A stretch of 64,000 bases of DNA, from the NCBI GenBank assembly GCA_016742095.1, contig JACVCJ010000016.1:25537-89536 (forward strand), in the 5' to 3' direction. Made by a program: the position numbers and the translations under genes. The stretch comes from Bacteroidia bacterium (GTDB lineage Bacteria > Bacteroidota > Bacteroidia > CAIKAF01). Every line of letters begins with the position of its first letter. Positions within the stretch are counted from its first letter, which is position 1. Positions 9,601 to 17,748 of the stretch are shown piece after piece. Below the pieces are notes generated by a model. That model was given only the letters and a program-made list of their open reading frames with translations. It searched no databases and was not told where the DNA came from.

Positions 9601-10779
9601 GGTTGTACGCTTTCGGTGAACGTACCTGCCATTACGGTAACGGCAGCTCCCACCGCCATCGGTAACAATAACGATTCACGTACCTGTTACGTAAATAATA
9701 ACAACAACTTTGTAGAATTCATCACTTCGAACCGCGCTATCATTGCTGTAAACCCGGGTACACAGGACCTGGGCAACGTAACCGTAACGGAATATGTAGA
9801 CGGTACCCCGATCGGCGTGCAGGCCTGCAACACCGTCCAGCCTGAGTTCATGGTGGCGGCGCTGAACCGCCGCTGGGTGATCAGCTCTACGGTGCCCCCG
9901 GTATCCCCGGTAAGTGTACGCCTGTACCTGGCCGATGCCGATGTAACGGCCCTGGCCGCAGTGGCCAATGCCAACCTGAATACCACAGACGACGTATCCG
10001 GCCTGGGTTCCCTGGAACTGACCAAATACAGCGGCCCGAACGAGAACAGCACCTTTACGGACAACTGTAATGCGGGCGGAACGGTTACCCTGCACACCCA
10101 GGGCGCAAGCGGCAGTATCACGGCTCCCATCGCGGGCAATGCCATTGCCGCCGGTTCGTATGTTACCTACAGTATCCCGGGATTCTCGGAACTCTGGCTC
10201 AACGGTACCAGTATCAGCAGTCCGCTGCCGGTAACGCTCCACAGTTTTGATGCAGTGTGCAAGGACGGCCGGGGACTGATCAGCTGGAGCACCGTTTCCG
10301 AAGTGAACAATGCCTACTTTACGGTTGAACGCAGCGCCGACGCACAGAGCTGGGAAGTGCTGCAGACCGTGAGCGGGGCAGGGAACAGCAACAGCCTGCT
10401 GATGTACAGCGTTACCGACGAACGCCCGGAAAACGGCATTACCTATTACCGCCTGCGCCAGACCGATTACAACGGAGATGAAGAACTTTTTGCTGAAAAA
10501 AGTATTTTCTGCACGGCGGAAGATGCCCCGGCACTGCTTCTGTTCCCCAATCCGGCGGAAGAGGTGCTGAACCTGCGTTTCTACCTGGACGAAAGCTCCG
10601 ATGTGGAAATGAGTATCTACGCCGCCCGCGGCGCCCGCCTGCAGCTGCAGAAATGGAGCGCGGTACCGGAGGGTGAACTGGCACGTACGATCGTACTTTC
10701 AGACATGGCCCCCGGGGTATACAGCCTGCGCCTGCGTATCGGCAAAGGACTGTACACGGCAGGTTTTGTAAAGCGATAG
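6649..10779 (+). CDS. Large T9SS type A adhesin-like protein with discoidin and Ig-like repeats
   Basis: 1376 residues with a signal peptide (MKQITLLSALFLCSQSVFSQ). The N-terminal part is Gly/Asn/Cys-rich with pre-peptidase-type beta segments (SAGRTYRFGTCGAGEDTYL-like). Near residues 560-690 is an F5/8 type C (discoidin) domain: NVALNKTTSSNSVYNPSF, then GTNEWVEIDLGAGYNLDNIRIW. Two 85-residue Ig-like repeats follow (SVAPTAITGTTTICAGGSTT...). After that come a domain also found in the gene at 12154, the common linker WSTVSEVNNAYFTVERSAD...YYRLRQTDYNGD, and a type A sorting domain (LLLFPNPAEEVLNLRF...GFVKR). Likely a surface carbohydrate-binding or adhesion protein. It ends at a clear terminator. 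Confidence 0.88.
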   Translation: MKQITLLSALFLCSQSVFSQLAEATFSVRTVSVTSYEGGVGGNCWESGDEDYTANIWFRDNVNTGWSGVTCQQGAANGNATYAVDQFLGTRSNTSSWIDPILEAWEDDGDRCNRGSGDDCQLGATDFADVYYRDLAYPSNNSYYSFSGTQWGNGDHKFGIRFTWRYSGSQNAIYPSCNSQSAGYSSGTVKSWSTYLTAGRTYRFGTCGAGEDTYLRIYGSDGYTIVASADDNGPLCSGTAASLDYTAGSSGWYYVEVSRYSRAALTVNGTLTYEDITPAPGNPATFGNNQWLVYGYTGGNNSLNGEYSGYYTETALSYNSLNRWGTNGSPSDASGWQGCYVPADYHVVVSKRQGFPCGIYSFDIPTHDDDIIIYVNGVQVYTHVGCCDVHTNVWTGLLTSTSTVEVRHLDGVGGSSQSLTLNNITTAFNAGSIGGISNTSVCSGTDPGAFTSTAAASGSTSAYATPSYQWESSTTSGTSGFSNISGQTGLTYDPPALTQSTWFRRRATDACGNVLYSNVVQVLVTTSATLSSTYTNESCPSANNGSINVSLSGGMSNVRYIRIQQNKTDGDAFINLAELQAYEIFTGTNVALNKTTSSNSVYNPSFVSANFVNGNTGDLYHSAGTGTNEWVEIDLGAGYNLDNIRIWNRSDCCFNRASNLQLILRNTSNSVVYSQQVDVQQGINSQASPVFNVLDLNWADGATGFNRTGLDAGSYTINYADAAGCTASHNRVIGTTNTESVAPTAITGTTTICAGGSTTLTLSGGTAGSGAVAQWFSGSCGSTVIGTGNSISVSPTVNTTYFVRYAGTCNTTTCASVAVTVNSPSVAPTAISGTTTICAGGSTTLTLSGGTAGTGAVAQWFSGSCGSTVIGTGNSISVSPTVNTTYFVRYAGTCNTTTCASVAVTVNTAPAAFTPSVLTSTPLCYRGNAQISSGGSQSGVTYQLRDNTTNVGASQAGNGSALTFLSTNLTAGSSTYNILASTGAGCTLSVNVPAITVTAAPTAIGNNNDSRTCYVNNNNNFVEFITSNRAIIAVNPGTQDLGNVTVTEYVDGTPIGVQACNTVQPEFMVAALNRRWVISSTVPPVSPVSVRLYLADADVTALAAVANANLNTTDDVSGLGSLELTKYSGPNENSTFTDNCNAGGTVTLHTQGASGSITAPIAGNAIAAGSYVTYSIPGFSELWLNGTSISSPLPVTLHSFDAVCKDGRGLISWSTVSEVNNAYFTVERSADAQSWEVLQTVSGAGNSNSLLMYSVTDERPENGITYYRLRQTDYNGDEELFAEKSIFCTAEDAPALLLFPNPAEEVLNLRFYLDESSDVEMSIYAARGARLQLQKWSAVPEGELARTIVLSDMAPGVYSLRLRIGKGLYTAGFVKR
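8866..9375 (+). repeat. Two tandem 255-bp Ig-like coding repeats
   Basis: Two consecutive 85-codon units starting SVAPTAI at 8866 and 9121, nearly identical in DNA (AVAQWFSGSCGSTVIGTGNS shared). The same unit occurs three times in the gene at 12154. Confidence 0.95.
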
Positions 10780-10798
10780 TTAAATTTTTTATGCATAG

Positions 10799-10841
10799 CC
10801 GTAAAAACGGTCCCTCAGGGGCCGTTTACGGCATGTTTTTT
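10799..10841 (+). terminator. Intrinsic terminator
   Basis: CCGTAAAAACGGTCCC (10799-10814) pairs with GGGGCCGTTTACGG (10819-10832, two unpaired A) and is followed by a T run at 10835-10841. It ends the preceding T9SS gene. Confidence 0.75.
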
Positions 10842-10850
10842 GTAGACGGA

Positions 10851-10882
10851 TTTGTATATTGAGAAGAAAAGTTCTTTCTTTG
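10851..10882 (+). promoter_or_regulatory. Candidate promoter of the peroxidase operon, long leader
   Basis: TTTG (10851-10854), 20 bp, TTTCTTTG (10875-10882), one mismatch to TAnnTTTG. It would leave a leader of about 190 nt before ATG 11078. That leader includes GTACG...CGTAC and other short inverted repeats and an unusually good ribosome-binding site, AAGGAG, at 11062-11067. Confidence 0.35.
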
Positions 10883-11077
10883 ATATTATAGTTAGTAATT
10901 CGATCACCAAAAAATAAAAAATTTTAACCCCGATATCTGTCACCTGAACCGTACTATCACCAAATATCCGTTAACACACATGTGTCCGTACGTAAACCCC
11001 GTACAGGACCTGATCCAGATATGAAGACCTAAACGAATGGTGTGGTGTGGTTGTGGCCGGTAAGGAGCTCCAACACC

Positions 11078-12157
11078 ATGAACAGGAAAGTATATACACT
11101 GCTTTTTCTGGTAACGATATGCATCGTTAGCCTGTTCGTGCGCTCCTGTGTCATGCACAGGGAAACGGTCTACTTCCGCTACGATATTCCCCCGGAACTT
11201 CCGCAGGCCTATCAGCCTTCGCACAATGCAACCACCGAGGCCGGCGTGGCCCTGGGCAAAACGCTGTTCTTCAGCACGGAACTTTCGCGCAACAATACGG
11301 TATCCTGCAGCAGCTGTCATGACCAGGAAAAGGCCTTTGCCGAAAGCAGGACCACATCCGAAGGGATCGACGGACAAAAAGTGAACCGCAATTCCATGCC
11401 CCTGTTCAACCTGGCCTGGGTAGACCGTTTTTTCTGGGACGGCCGCGCAGCTTCGCTCGAAGAGGCGGTGAATTTCCCGATCACGGCCCACAACGAAATG
11501 GACAGCGATACCAACCGCCTGGTGCAGCGCCTGAACCGCTCGGCGCGTTTCCGCAAACAGTTTTACGCCGCATTCGGTATCGAGGAGGTACGCTATGTAC
11601 ACGTACGCATGGCCCTGGCGCAATACCTCCGTAGCATTACTTCCTACGCCAGTCCGCTCGACCGCATGTATCCCATTGTAAGCGAACTGATGGCACAGGG
11701 CCTGAGTCAGCCCGAGATCATGCAGCGGGAGTTCGGCTTTTCCGACAAGACCATTCAGACCCTGCAGCTGTGCGAGACCTGTCATTCGAACATTACCTAC
11801 GGCAACAACAAAATGAAGAACAACGGCCTGGATATCTCGAATGCAGGCGATATCGGCTTTGCCGTGGTAAGCGGTAAGAAAACGGACGAGGGCCTTTTTA
11901 AAGCGCCCAGCTTCCGTAATGTGGCGTTTTCCGGCCCTTATATGCACGACGGACGTTTTGCCACCCTTGAGGAAGTACTCGAACACTACAACTCCGGGAT
12001 CCAGCCCAATCCCAATTTAAGCGAAGAACTCCGGGACGAGGCGGGGGATCCCGTACGCCTGAACCTGGGCGAACGCGAAAAGAAGGAGATACTGTTTTTT
12101 TTAACCCGGCTTATGTCGGACACAAGTTTCATCACAAATAAAAAATACGCTCTATGA
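11078..12157 (+). CDS. Di-heme cytochrome c peroxidase (CcpA/MauG family)
   Basis: Probable periplasmic or membrane-anchored di-heme enzyme of 359 residues. It has two c-type heme sites, CSSCH at 77-81 and CETCH at 232-236. It also has family segments such as GVALGKTLFFSTELSRNNTVS, RNSMPLFNLAWVDRFFWDGRA, FKAPSFRNVAFSGPYMHDGRF and TLEEVLEHYNSG. An N-terminal hydrophobic stretch (YTLLFLVTICIVSLFVRSC) is a signal anchor or, less likely, a lipoprotein signal. ATG 11078 is preferred over an in-frame GTG 36 nt upstream because AAGGAG lies 10 nt before it. Hydrogen peroxide reduction is the usual activity, but MauG-like protein-oxidising roles cannot be excluded. The stop overlaps the next start by ATGA. 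Confidence 0.93.
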   Translation: MNRKVYTLLFLVTICIVSLFVRSCVMHRETVYFRYDIPPELPQAYQPSHNATTEAGVALGKTLFFSTELSRNNTVSCSSCHDQEKAFAESRTTSEGIDGQKVNRNSMPLFNLAWVDRFFWDGRAASLEEAVNFPITAHNEMDSDTNRLVQRLNRSARFRKQFYAAFGIEEVRYVHVRMALAQYLRSITSYASPLDRMYPIVSELMAQGLSQPEIMQREFGFSDKTIQTLQLCETCHSNITYGNNKMKNNGLDISNAGDIGFAVVSGKKTDEGLFKAPSFRNVAFSGPYMHDGRFATLEEVLEHYNSGIQPNPNLSEELRDEAGDPVRLNLGEREKKEILFFLTRLMSDTSFITNKKYAL

Positions 12158-15100
12158 ACCGAATTTTACCTGTTTTTTTATCGCTGATGCTCTGCCTTAC
12201 GGCCGCTGCCCAGAAGAATGAGACCGGTACGGGAGAGAACCCGGTATCCCGCAGGGAGGCTGCAGATCCCGTGATCATGAAATTATACGGCGCATCGGGC
12301 CCCTATGCTCAATACGACCCGGCCCGTGAACTGCCCGAAAAGCGAACGGAAAATGCCAAACACTTCCGTAACGAAGACGGTACCGAAACGGCCCTGCTTA
12401 CCGCCGGACCGATGCACTATTTCGAGAACGGCGAATGGCTTACTTCGTCCAACGAGATTATACCGGTACAGATGCCCCTGTACCCGGGTTATGTGCTGAT
12501 GAACCGCCACAACCTGTACAAAACCCTGTACGGAACGGCGGGTAAAGGCATTGCCATTAAAAAGGCCGACGGCAGCGATCTCCTGTCCGGCTATAACCAG
12601 GAAGGCGTTTTCCTATACGACCTGGATAAGAAAATGCAGAAAAATGTACTGCAGTATAATAAAGAAGCGCTGCCGGTACCGTCTGCCGAAACGGATAATC
12701 ATGTAGAGTATGGCCTGACGCCCGATATCAGCCTGCAGGTGACCCAGCTTACGGGCAAGATCAAATCCCAGTATTTCATCCGTTCGAATCCCTTTGCAAC
12801 ATACGGCGGTTCAAAATACCTCGGTTTTGCCGAACAGCTCACTTTTGCCGAACCGGTAGAGATCGTGAACGACGAACAGAAAAAAGGCCTGCTGGTAAAA
12901 AATGCCGCCGGCGAGGTCCTGTTTTCCTACAATGAAGCCTACTATTTCCAGCAGAACCGCAAAAGCTCTTCCGAATACGAAGAGGCCGAGTACCTGGTAA
13001 CCAAAATAGACGATCTTACGTATAAGATAGTATTGCTGGTGCCCATCGACTGGTTCAACAATCCCGAGCGTGTATACCCGGTGATCGTGGACCCTACGGT
13101 TACCTGTACCCCCAATGCTTCTATATACTGGACCGGCACCACCAATGAGGATGCGGACGCACACAGCTCGGACAATATCAAGGTCGGTTTTTACGACTGC
13201 AGTGGCTGCGATGACGAAACCTGGGCCCCCTACGCCAAGATCAATATTTCATCGATCCCCGACGGTTCCTGCATACAGAATGCCAGTTTTTCCATGTACC
13301 AGCATACCTGGCGTAACGGGGGCGGTGACGATGGACTGCGTTTCGAGATCGGCTGGGCCAATGTAGAACCGGTATCCGCCTCCTGGGCTTCCATACGCGA
13401 CAATGTACAGGGACTCAGCGAACGTTATGCCCGCTGGGACGTATGGGGAACACCGGGCAACTGTTCCGGCTGTAACGGCGGTTACGACTACCCCGAATCA
13501 CCCAACGGATGGAAGAACTTTAATATCAACTATGCCCTGCACCGCAACCGCGTGGCGAACCGTTTACCCACCGATTACATTACCTATGGCCTGGACATGA
13601 TCTACAATGCTTCCGACTGTTTCTGGTGCTGGGGCGATGAGACCAATGAACTGGAATATTACGGCTGGAGCAATGGCAATCGTCCGCAGCTTTCGGTTAC
13701 TTACCAGAGCGCTTCGGTGGCGCCCACCGGTATCAGCGGAACCACCTCGATATGCAGCGGTGGCAGTACAACGCTTACCGTATCCGGCGGTTCCGTGGGT
13801 TCGGACGCTACTATTCAGTGGTTCAGCGGCAGTTGCGGCAGCACGGTGATCGGTACCGGAAACAGCATTACGGTATCTCCCACATCGAATACCACGTATT
13901 TTGTACGCTATTCCGGCAGTTGCAATACCACCGGCTGTACATCGGTTACGGTAACGGTAAACAGTCCGTCGGTGGCCCCTACGGGTATTTCAGGCACAAC
14001 CACCATCTGTAATGGTAACAGTACCACGCTTACGCTTTCGGGCGGCAGCGCAGGTACGGGAGCTACGGCCCAATGGTTCAGCGGCAGTTGCGGCAGCACC
14101 GTGATCGGCACCGGCAATAGCATTACGGTGTCTCCCACATCGAATACCACGTATTTTGTACGCTATGCAGGCACCTGCAATACCACCGGCTGTGCATCGG
14201 TTACGGTTACGGTAAACAGTCCGTCGGTAGCTCCTACGGCTATTTCAGGCACTACCGCCATCTGTAGCGGTAACAGTACCACGCTTACGCTTTCGGGCGG
14301 CAGCGCAGGTACGGGAGCTACGGCCCAATGGTTCAGCGGCAGTTGCGGCAGCACGGTGATCGGCACCGGCAATAGCATTACGGTGTCTCCCACGTCGAAT
14401 ACCACGTATTTTGTACGCTATTCCGGCACCTGTAATACCACGGCCTGTGCTTCTGCAGCGGTAACGGTTAACCCGGTCCCGGCTGCTTTCACGCCGGTGA
14501 TCAGTACCGGTACACCGCTTTGTTACCGCGGTAATGCCCGGATCACAGTAGCTTCTTCCCAGACGGGTGTAAGTTACCAGCTGCGCGATAACACGACGAA
14601 CATCGGCGCCGCACAGGCAGGCAGCGGAGCTACACTCAGCTTCCGCACGGATAACCTTACGGCAAACAGTACTACCTATAATGTGCTGGCAACTACAGGT
14701 CCCGGTTGTACGCTTTCGGTGAACGTACCGACCATCAGCGTTACGGCCGCGGCCACGACACTTGCGAACCATAACGATACACGTACCTGTTACGTAAATG
14801 GTAACAACGCTTTTGTAGAATTTGTTACATCCGGCCGCAGTATCATTGCCGTGAACCCGGGTACACAAGACCTGGGACTGGTAACGGTAACCGAGTATGT
14901 AGACGGCACCCCGGTGAACATACAGGCCTGCAATACCAATTCCGTAACACAGCCTCAGTTCAACAGCGCGGCCCTGAGCCGTCACTGGGTGATCACGTCC
15001 GCCAATCCGCCGCTAACGCCTGTCAATGTACGTCTGTACCTGGCCGACGGCGATGTGACCTCCCTGGCTGCCGCCGCAAATTTCAATGCAAACCCGGATG

Positions 15101-15897
15101 ACGACGTAAGCGGTATCGGTTCCCTGGAACTGAGCCGTTACAGCGGACCGAACGAAAATGCCACTTTCAGCGATAACTGCAACACCGGTGGTACTACCTA
15201 CCTGCATACACAGAGCGGGAACGGTACCGTCACCGCGGGTATCTCCGGGAATGCCATTGCGGGAGCTTCCTATATCACCTATACGGTGAACGGATTCTCC
15301 GAATGGTGGCTGAGCGGCACAGGTTCCTCAAGTCCGCTGCCGGTCGTGCTCGGTAATTTTGACGCCGAATGCGGTAAAGGCGGCGTGGAGATACGCTGGA
15401 CCACCGTTTCGGAAGTGAATAACGCCTACTTTACCATAGAGCGCAGCGCCGATGCAAACCACTGGGAACTGGTACGCGAAGTAAGCGGTGCCGGCAACAG
15501 CAATACGCCGCTGCATTACACCATCACCGACGACCGTCCGCTGAACGGTATTTCGTACTACCGCCTGCGGCAGACCGATCATAACGGAGACAACGAGACC
15601 TTTGCTCCGCTGAGCGTTACCTGCTTCGGCAGCGCACAGAACGGACTGCTGATCTACCCGAACCCTTCGAACGACTATTTTGTACTGAACTTCAGTGTCG
15701 CTGCGGATATGGAAGGTTCCGCAGAACTCATGGACATGACCGGGCGCCGGGTGGCCATACAGAACGGCAGCTGGCAGAGCGGCATGAACAGCTTTACGTT
15801 CAGGGACCTGGCCGCTTTCCTTCCGGGTACCTATACACTGCGGATCAGTGGCGACGGAAAAGTACTTTATACGGCGCCTGTAATTATAAAACGCTAA
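12154..15897 (+). CDS. T9SS type A protein with DNRLRE-like N-terminal region and Ig-like repeats
   Basis: 1247 residues with a signal peptide (MNRILPVFLSLMLCLTAAAQ). Residues about 30-310 resemble the N-terminal region of Rhs/DNRLRE-type wall proteins (KHFRNEDGTETALLTAGPMHY). They are followed by a DNRLRE-like beta domain (WAPYAKINISSIPDGSCIQNA...QLSVTYQ). Then come three 85-residue Ig-like repeats, a domain closely related to that of the gene at 6649 (CYRGNARI, SVNVPTISVTAA, VNPGTQDLGLVTVTEYVDG), the WTTVSEVNNAYFTIERSAD linker, and a type A sorting domain (LLIYPNPSNDYF...VIIKR). ATGA overlap with the peroxidase gene implies translational coupling. A terminator follows. Confidence 0.9.
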   Translation: MNRILPVFLSLMLCLTAAAQKNETGTGENPVSRREAADPVIMKLYGASGPYAQYDPARELPEKRTENAKHFRNEDGTETALLTAGPMHYFENGEWLTSSNEIIPVQMPLYPGYVLMNRHNLYKTLYGTAGKGIAIKKADGSDLLSGYNQEGVFLYDLDKKMQKNVLQYNKEALPVPSAETDNHVEYGLTPDISLQVTQLTGKIKSQYFIRSNPFATYGGSKYLGFAEQLTFAEPVEIVNDEQKKGLLVKNAAGEVLFSYNEAYYFQQNRKSSSEYEEAEYLVTKIDDLTYKIVLLVPIDWFNNPERVYPVIVDPTVTCTPNASIYWTGTTNEDADAHSSDNIKVGFYDCSGCDDETWAPYAKINISSIPDGSCIQNASFSMYQHTWRNGGGDDGLRFEIGWANVEPVSASWASIRDNVQGLSERYARWDVWGTPGNCSGCNGGYDYPESPNGWKNFNINYALHRNRVANRLPTDYITYGLDMIYNASDCFWCWGDETNELEYYGWSNGNRPQLSVTYQSASVAPTGISGTTSICSGGSTTLTVSGGSVGSDATIQWFSGSCGSTVIGTGNSITVSPTSNTTYFVRYSGSCNTTGCTSVTVTVNSPSVAPTGISGTTTICNGNSTTLTLSGGSAGTGATAQWFSGSCGSTVIGTGNSITVSPTSNTTYFVRYAGTCNTTGCASVTVTVNSPSVAPTAISGTTAICSGNSTTLTLSGGSAGTGATAQWFSGSCGSTVIGTGNSITVSPTSNTTYFVRYSGTCNTTACASAAVTVNPVPAAFTPVISTGTPLCYRGNARITVASSQTGVSYQLRDNTTNIGAAQAGSGATLSFRTDNLTANSTTYNVLATTGPGCTLSVNVPTISVTAAATTLANHNDTRTCYVNGNNAFVEFVTSGRSIIAVNPGTQDLGLVTVTEYVDGTPVNIQACNTNSVTQPQFNSAALSRHWVITSANPPLTPVNVRLYLADGDVTSLAAAANFNANPDDDVSGIGSLELSRYSGPNENATFSDNCNTGGTTYLHTQSGNGTVTAGISGNAIAGASYITYTVNGFSEWWLSGTGSSSPLPVVLGNFDAECGKGGVEIRWTTVSEVNNAYFTIERSADANHWELVREVSGAGNSNTPLHYTITDDRPLNGISYYRLRQTDHNGDNETFAPLSVTCFGSAQNGLLIYPNPSNDYFVLNFSVAADMEGSAELMDMTGRRVAIQNGSWQSGMNSFTFRDLAAFLPGTYTLRISGDGKVLYTAPVIIKR
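13714..14478 (+). repeat. Three tandem 255-bp Ig-like coding repeats
   Basis: Units start at 13714, 13969 and 14224 (SVAPTGI, SVAPTGI, SVAPTAI). The second and third are nearly identical in DNA, suggesting recent duplication or gene conversion. Confidence 0.95.
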
Positions 15898-15921
15898 AAA
15901 TTAATTGCATAAACACAGCAG

Positions 15922-15952
15922 AAAGGTCATCATTTTATGATGGCCTTTTTTT
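15922..15952 (+). terminator. Intrinsic terminator
   Basis: AAGGTCATCAT and ATGATGGCCTT pair around TTT, with a T run behind. It ends the peroxidase/T9SS operon. Confidence 0.9.
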
Positions 15953-15972
15953 ATTTGACCTGTTTGGAATTG

Positions 15973-15995
15973 TGCTAAGAAAGGTTAACTTAGCA
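15973..15995 (+). repeat. Inverted repeat TGCTAAG-N9-CTTAGCA upstream of a three-gene operon
   Basis: Perfect 7-bp arms around 9 nt, about 220 nt before ATG 16216. It could be an operator or an RNA hairpin; no T run follows, so it is not an intrinsic terminator. The rest of 15953-16215 holds no convincing gene or TAnnTTTG element. Confidence 0.45.
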
Positions 15996-16215
15996 TGAGC
16001 AAACATCAAAAACCTTTTATTATCATGAGAACTCTGTATCACTGCACCGCGTCTACCTGAATATCCGCAGGTATTTTCCTTCCGTAAATTTTTACAGAAC
16101 CCCGTTTTTACCGCCTTCCCGGTAATGCCTGTGCATATACGGAGGCCTGTCGGTATGTACCGCCCTTAGATTTTTCGAGTACACAACAAAAAACGTATAA
16201 TCCTCTGTGACCATT

Positions 16216-17748
16216 ATGAAGAGAAATCTACTTGAACCGTTCCGTGTGCAGCTGCCTGTAAAAGGACTGCTTGCGGCAGTAATCACATGCACGGGACTCA
16301 CGCTTTCGGCGCAGAACGTATCGGTGAATACCGACGGTTCGTCCGGTCCCGGACTTTTTAACGTGGGTAACACGACCACACCGCCTTTCCAGGTGATGCC
16401 CAACGGGCAGGTGCTGGGCTGGGCTTCGGGTACGGCGGGCATGCCCTCGTATTCTTTTGTGGGCAACGGCACGCTGGGTATGTTCAGACCGGGCAGCGAT
16501 ATCCTGGGCTTTTCCACCGCATCCACAGAAAGGCTGCGCATCCTGGCCAACGGTAATGTAGTGGTGGCCGGAACGGCCACTACCGCACGTTTTGAAGCGG
16601 TGGGACCGGCTACCGGTTCCGGGGTGGCCATACAGGCCGGCGGCGGAGGAGATGTGCTGCTCAACAGCGGCGGAAGTCTCTTTTTCGACGGTAACTATTC
16701 CTACGGAGCCGGTAACTACATACGGCCCCTGGCAGCCAATACACAGGGCTATTTTACAGCGGGTACGGAACGTATGCGTATCGCGCCCAACGGAAACATC
16801 AGTATGGGCATGGCCGGTACGGCCGGCGGTTATGGCCTGGAACTGGGCGGCAGCTTCGGTTACGGTAACGGTGTGGCGGGCTCGTACCGTTCGCGTACGG
16901 AAACCCGTAATGACGCAGGACAGATCGCATCCCAATCGGGCTTTTTCGAGACATCGGCACCCGCTCCGGCCGCTAACTGGTATAACGGGGCTTCCGGCTG
17001 GCAGCACCTGCTGGACGTACGACACAGTAACAACGCCAATAACTTTGCCATGCAGTTTGCCGGGAGTTTCTATGATCAGCGCCTGTACTTCCGCAAGACC
17101 GGCGGCAATGCCAACCAGGCCTGGAGCGAAATTATGGTGATACCCGTGGGCAATGCGGCGTCCACGAACAATGCCTGGAACATCAGCAGTAATATCGCCT
17201 ACAGTCCCGACGATATTTCCGGGGCATCTGTGCTCAGCGGAGATGATGCGATCGTTAATTATACCATGCCTTTTTCGATCACGATCGACGCGGTGGCCTA
17301 TAATGTGATCACGATATCGACCAATGGCTGGATATCCTTTGCAAACCCGGGTAGTTCCCTGGTGAGCAATAATACGCTGCCCAGCGCCTCCTTTTCGGCA
17401 CCGACCATTTTCCCGTACTGGGACGACCTGGTGACCAATGGCAGCAATATACGTTATTTCAGTTCGGGTACTGCGCCCAACCGCGCGGTGATCGTGGATT
17501 ACGAATGCCGTACCTATACCGGTTCCTACAATGTACGCTTCCAGGTGACCATACACGAAGGTTCGGGCCTCATCAATGTACAGTACCGGGATGAAATGAA
17601 CAACAACTCCAACGGACAAAGCGCCACTATCGGTTTCCAGATGGCCGGCGGGGGCAGTGCCAAAGCATTCCCCATTATTTCCGACGGTAAGATCCTCGAC
17701 GATAACCGCGATAACAACTCCGGCTGGTCCATTTCACCCGTACGCTGA
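16216..17748 (+). CDS. Secreted stalk-like protein with C-terminal nidogen-like beta domain
   Basis: 510 residues from ATG 16216 (an in-frame GTG 9 nt earlier is less likely). After a long signal region (LLAAVITCTGLTLSAQ) come Gly/Ser/Thr-rich segments resembling tail-fibre or S74-peptidase stalks: GPGLFNVGNTTTPPFQV, ERLRILANGNVVVAG, ERMRIAPNGNISMG. The C-terminal third (ITISTNGWISF, PTIFPYWDDL, APNRAVIVDYE, VTIHEGSGLINVQYRD, ATIGFQMAG) looks like the nidogen-like domain found in many Bacteroidota surface proteins. There is no T9SS signal at the end, unlike most secreted genes here. First gene of a three-gene unit; its TGA overlaps the next ATG. Confidence 0.82.
   Translation: MKRNLLEPFRVQLPVKGLLAAVITCTGLTLSAQNVSVNTDGSSGPGLFNVGNTTTPPFQVMPNGQVLGWASGTAGMPSYSFVGNGTLGMFRPGSDILGFSTASTERLRILANGNVVVAGTATTARFEAVGPATGSGVAIQAGGGGDVLLNSGGSLFFDGNYSYGAGNYIRPLAANTQGYFTAGTERMRIAPNGNISMGMAGTAGGYGLELGGSFGYGNGVAGSYRSRTETRNDAGQIASQSGFFETSAPAPAANWYNGASGWQHLLDVRHSNNANNFAMQFAGSFYDQRLYFRKTGGNANQAWSEIMVIPVGNAASTNNAWNISSNIAYSPDDISGASVLSGDDAIVNYTMPFSITIDAVAYNVITISTNGWISFANPGSSLVSNNTLPSASFSAPTIFPYWDDLVTNGSNIRYFSSGTAPNRAVIVDYECRTYTGSYNVRFQVTIHEGSGLINVQYRDEMNNNSNGQSATIGFQMAGGGSAKAFPIISDGKILDDNRDNNSGWSISPVR

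Noticed and set aside
10960..10970. CCAAATATCCG before the peroxidase as another LytTR-type site
   Set aside because: It is a single copy with an extra C in the core, and no second copy lies 20-22 bp away, so the spacing that defines the sites at 25204-25577 is missing.
15995..16060. 21-codon ORF (MSKHQKPFIIMRTLYHC...) as a leader peptide
   Set aside because: No ribosome-binding site, no attenuator behind it and no run of regulatory codons; equally likely by chance.
16228..17619. 463-codon minus-strand ORF inside the stalk-like gene
   Set aside because: Composition-driven shadow; the plus-strand frame has a signal peptide and coupled neighbours.
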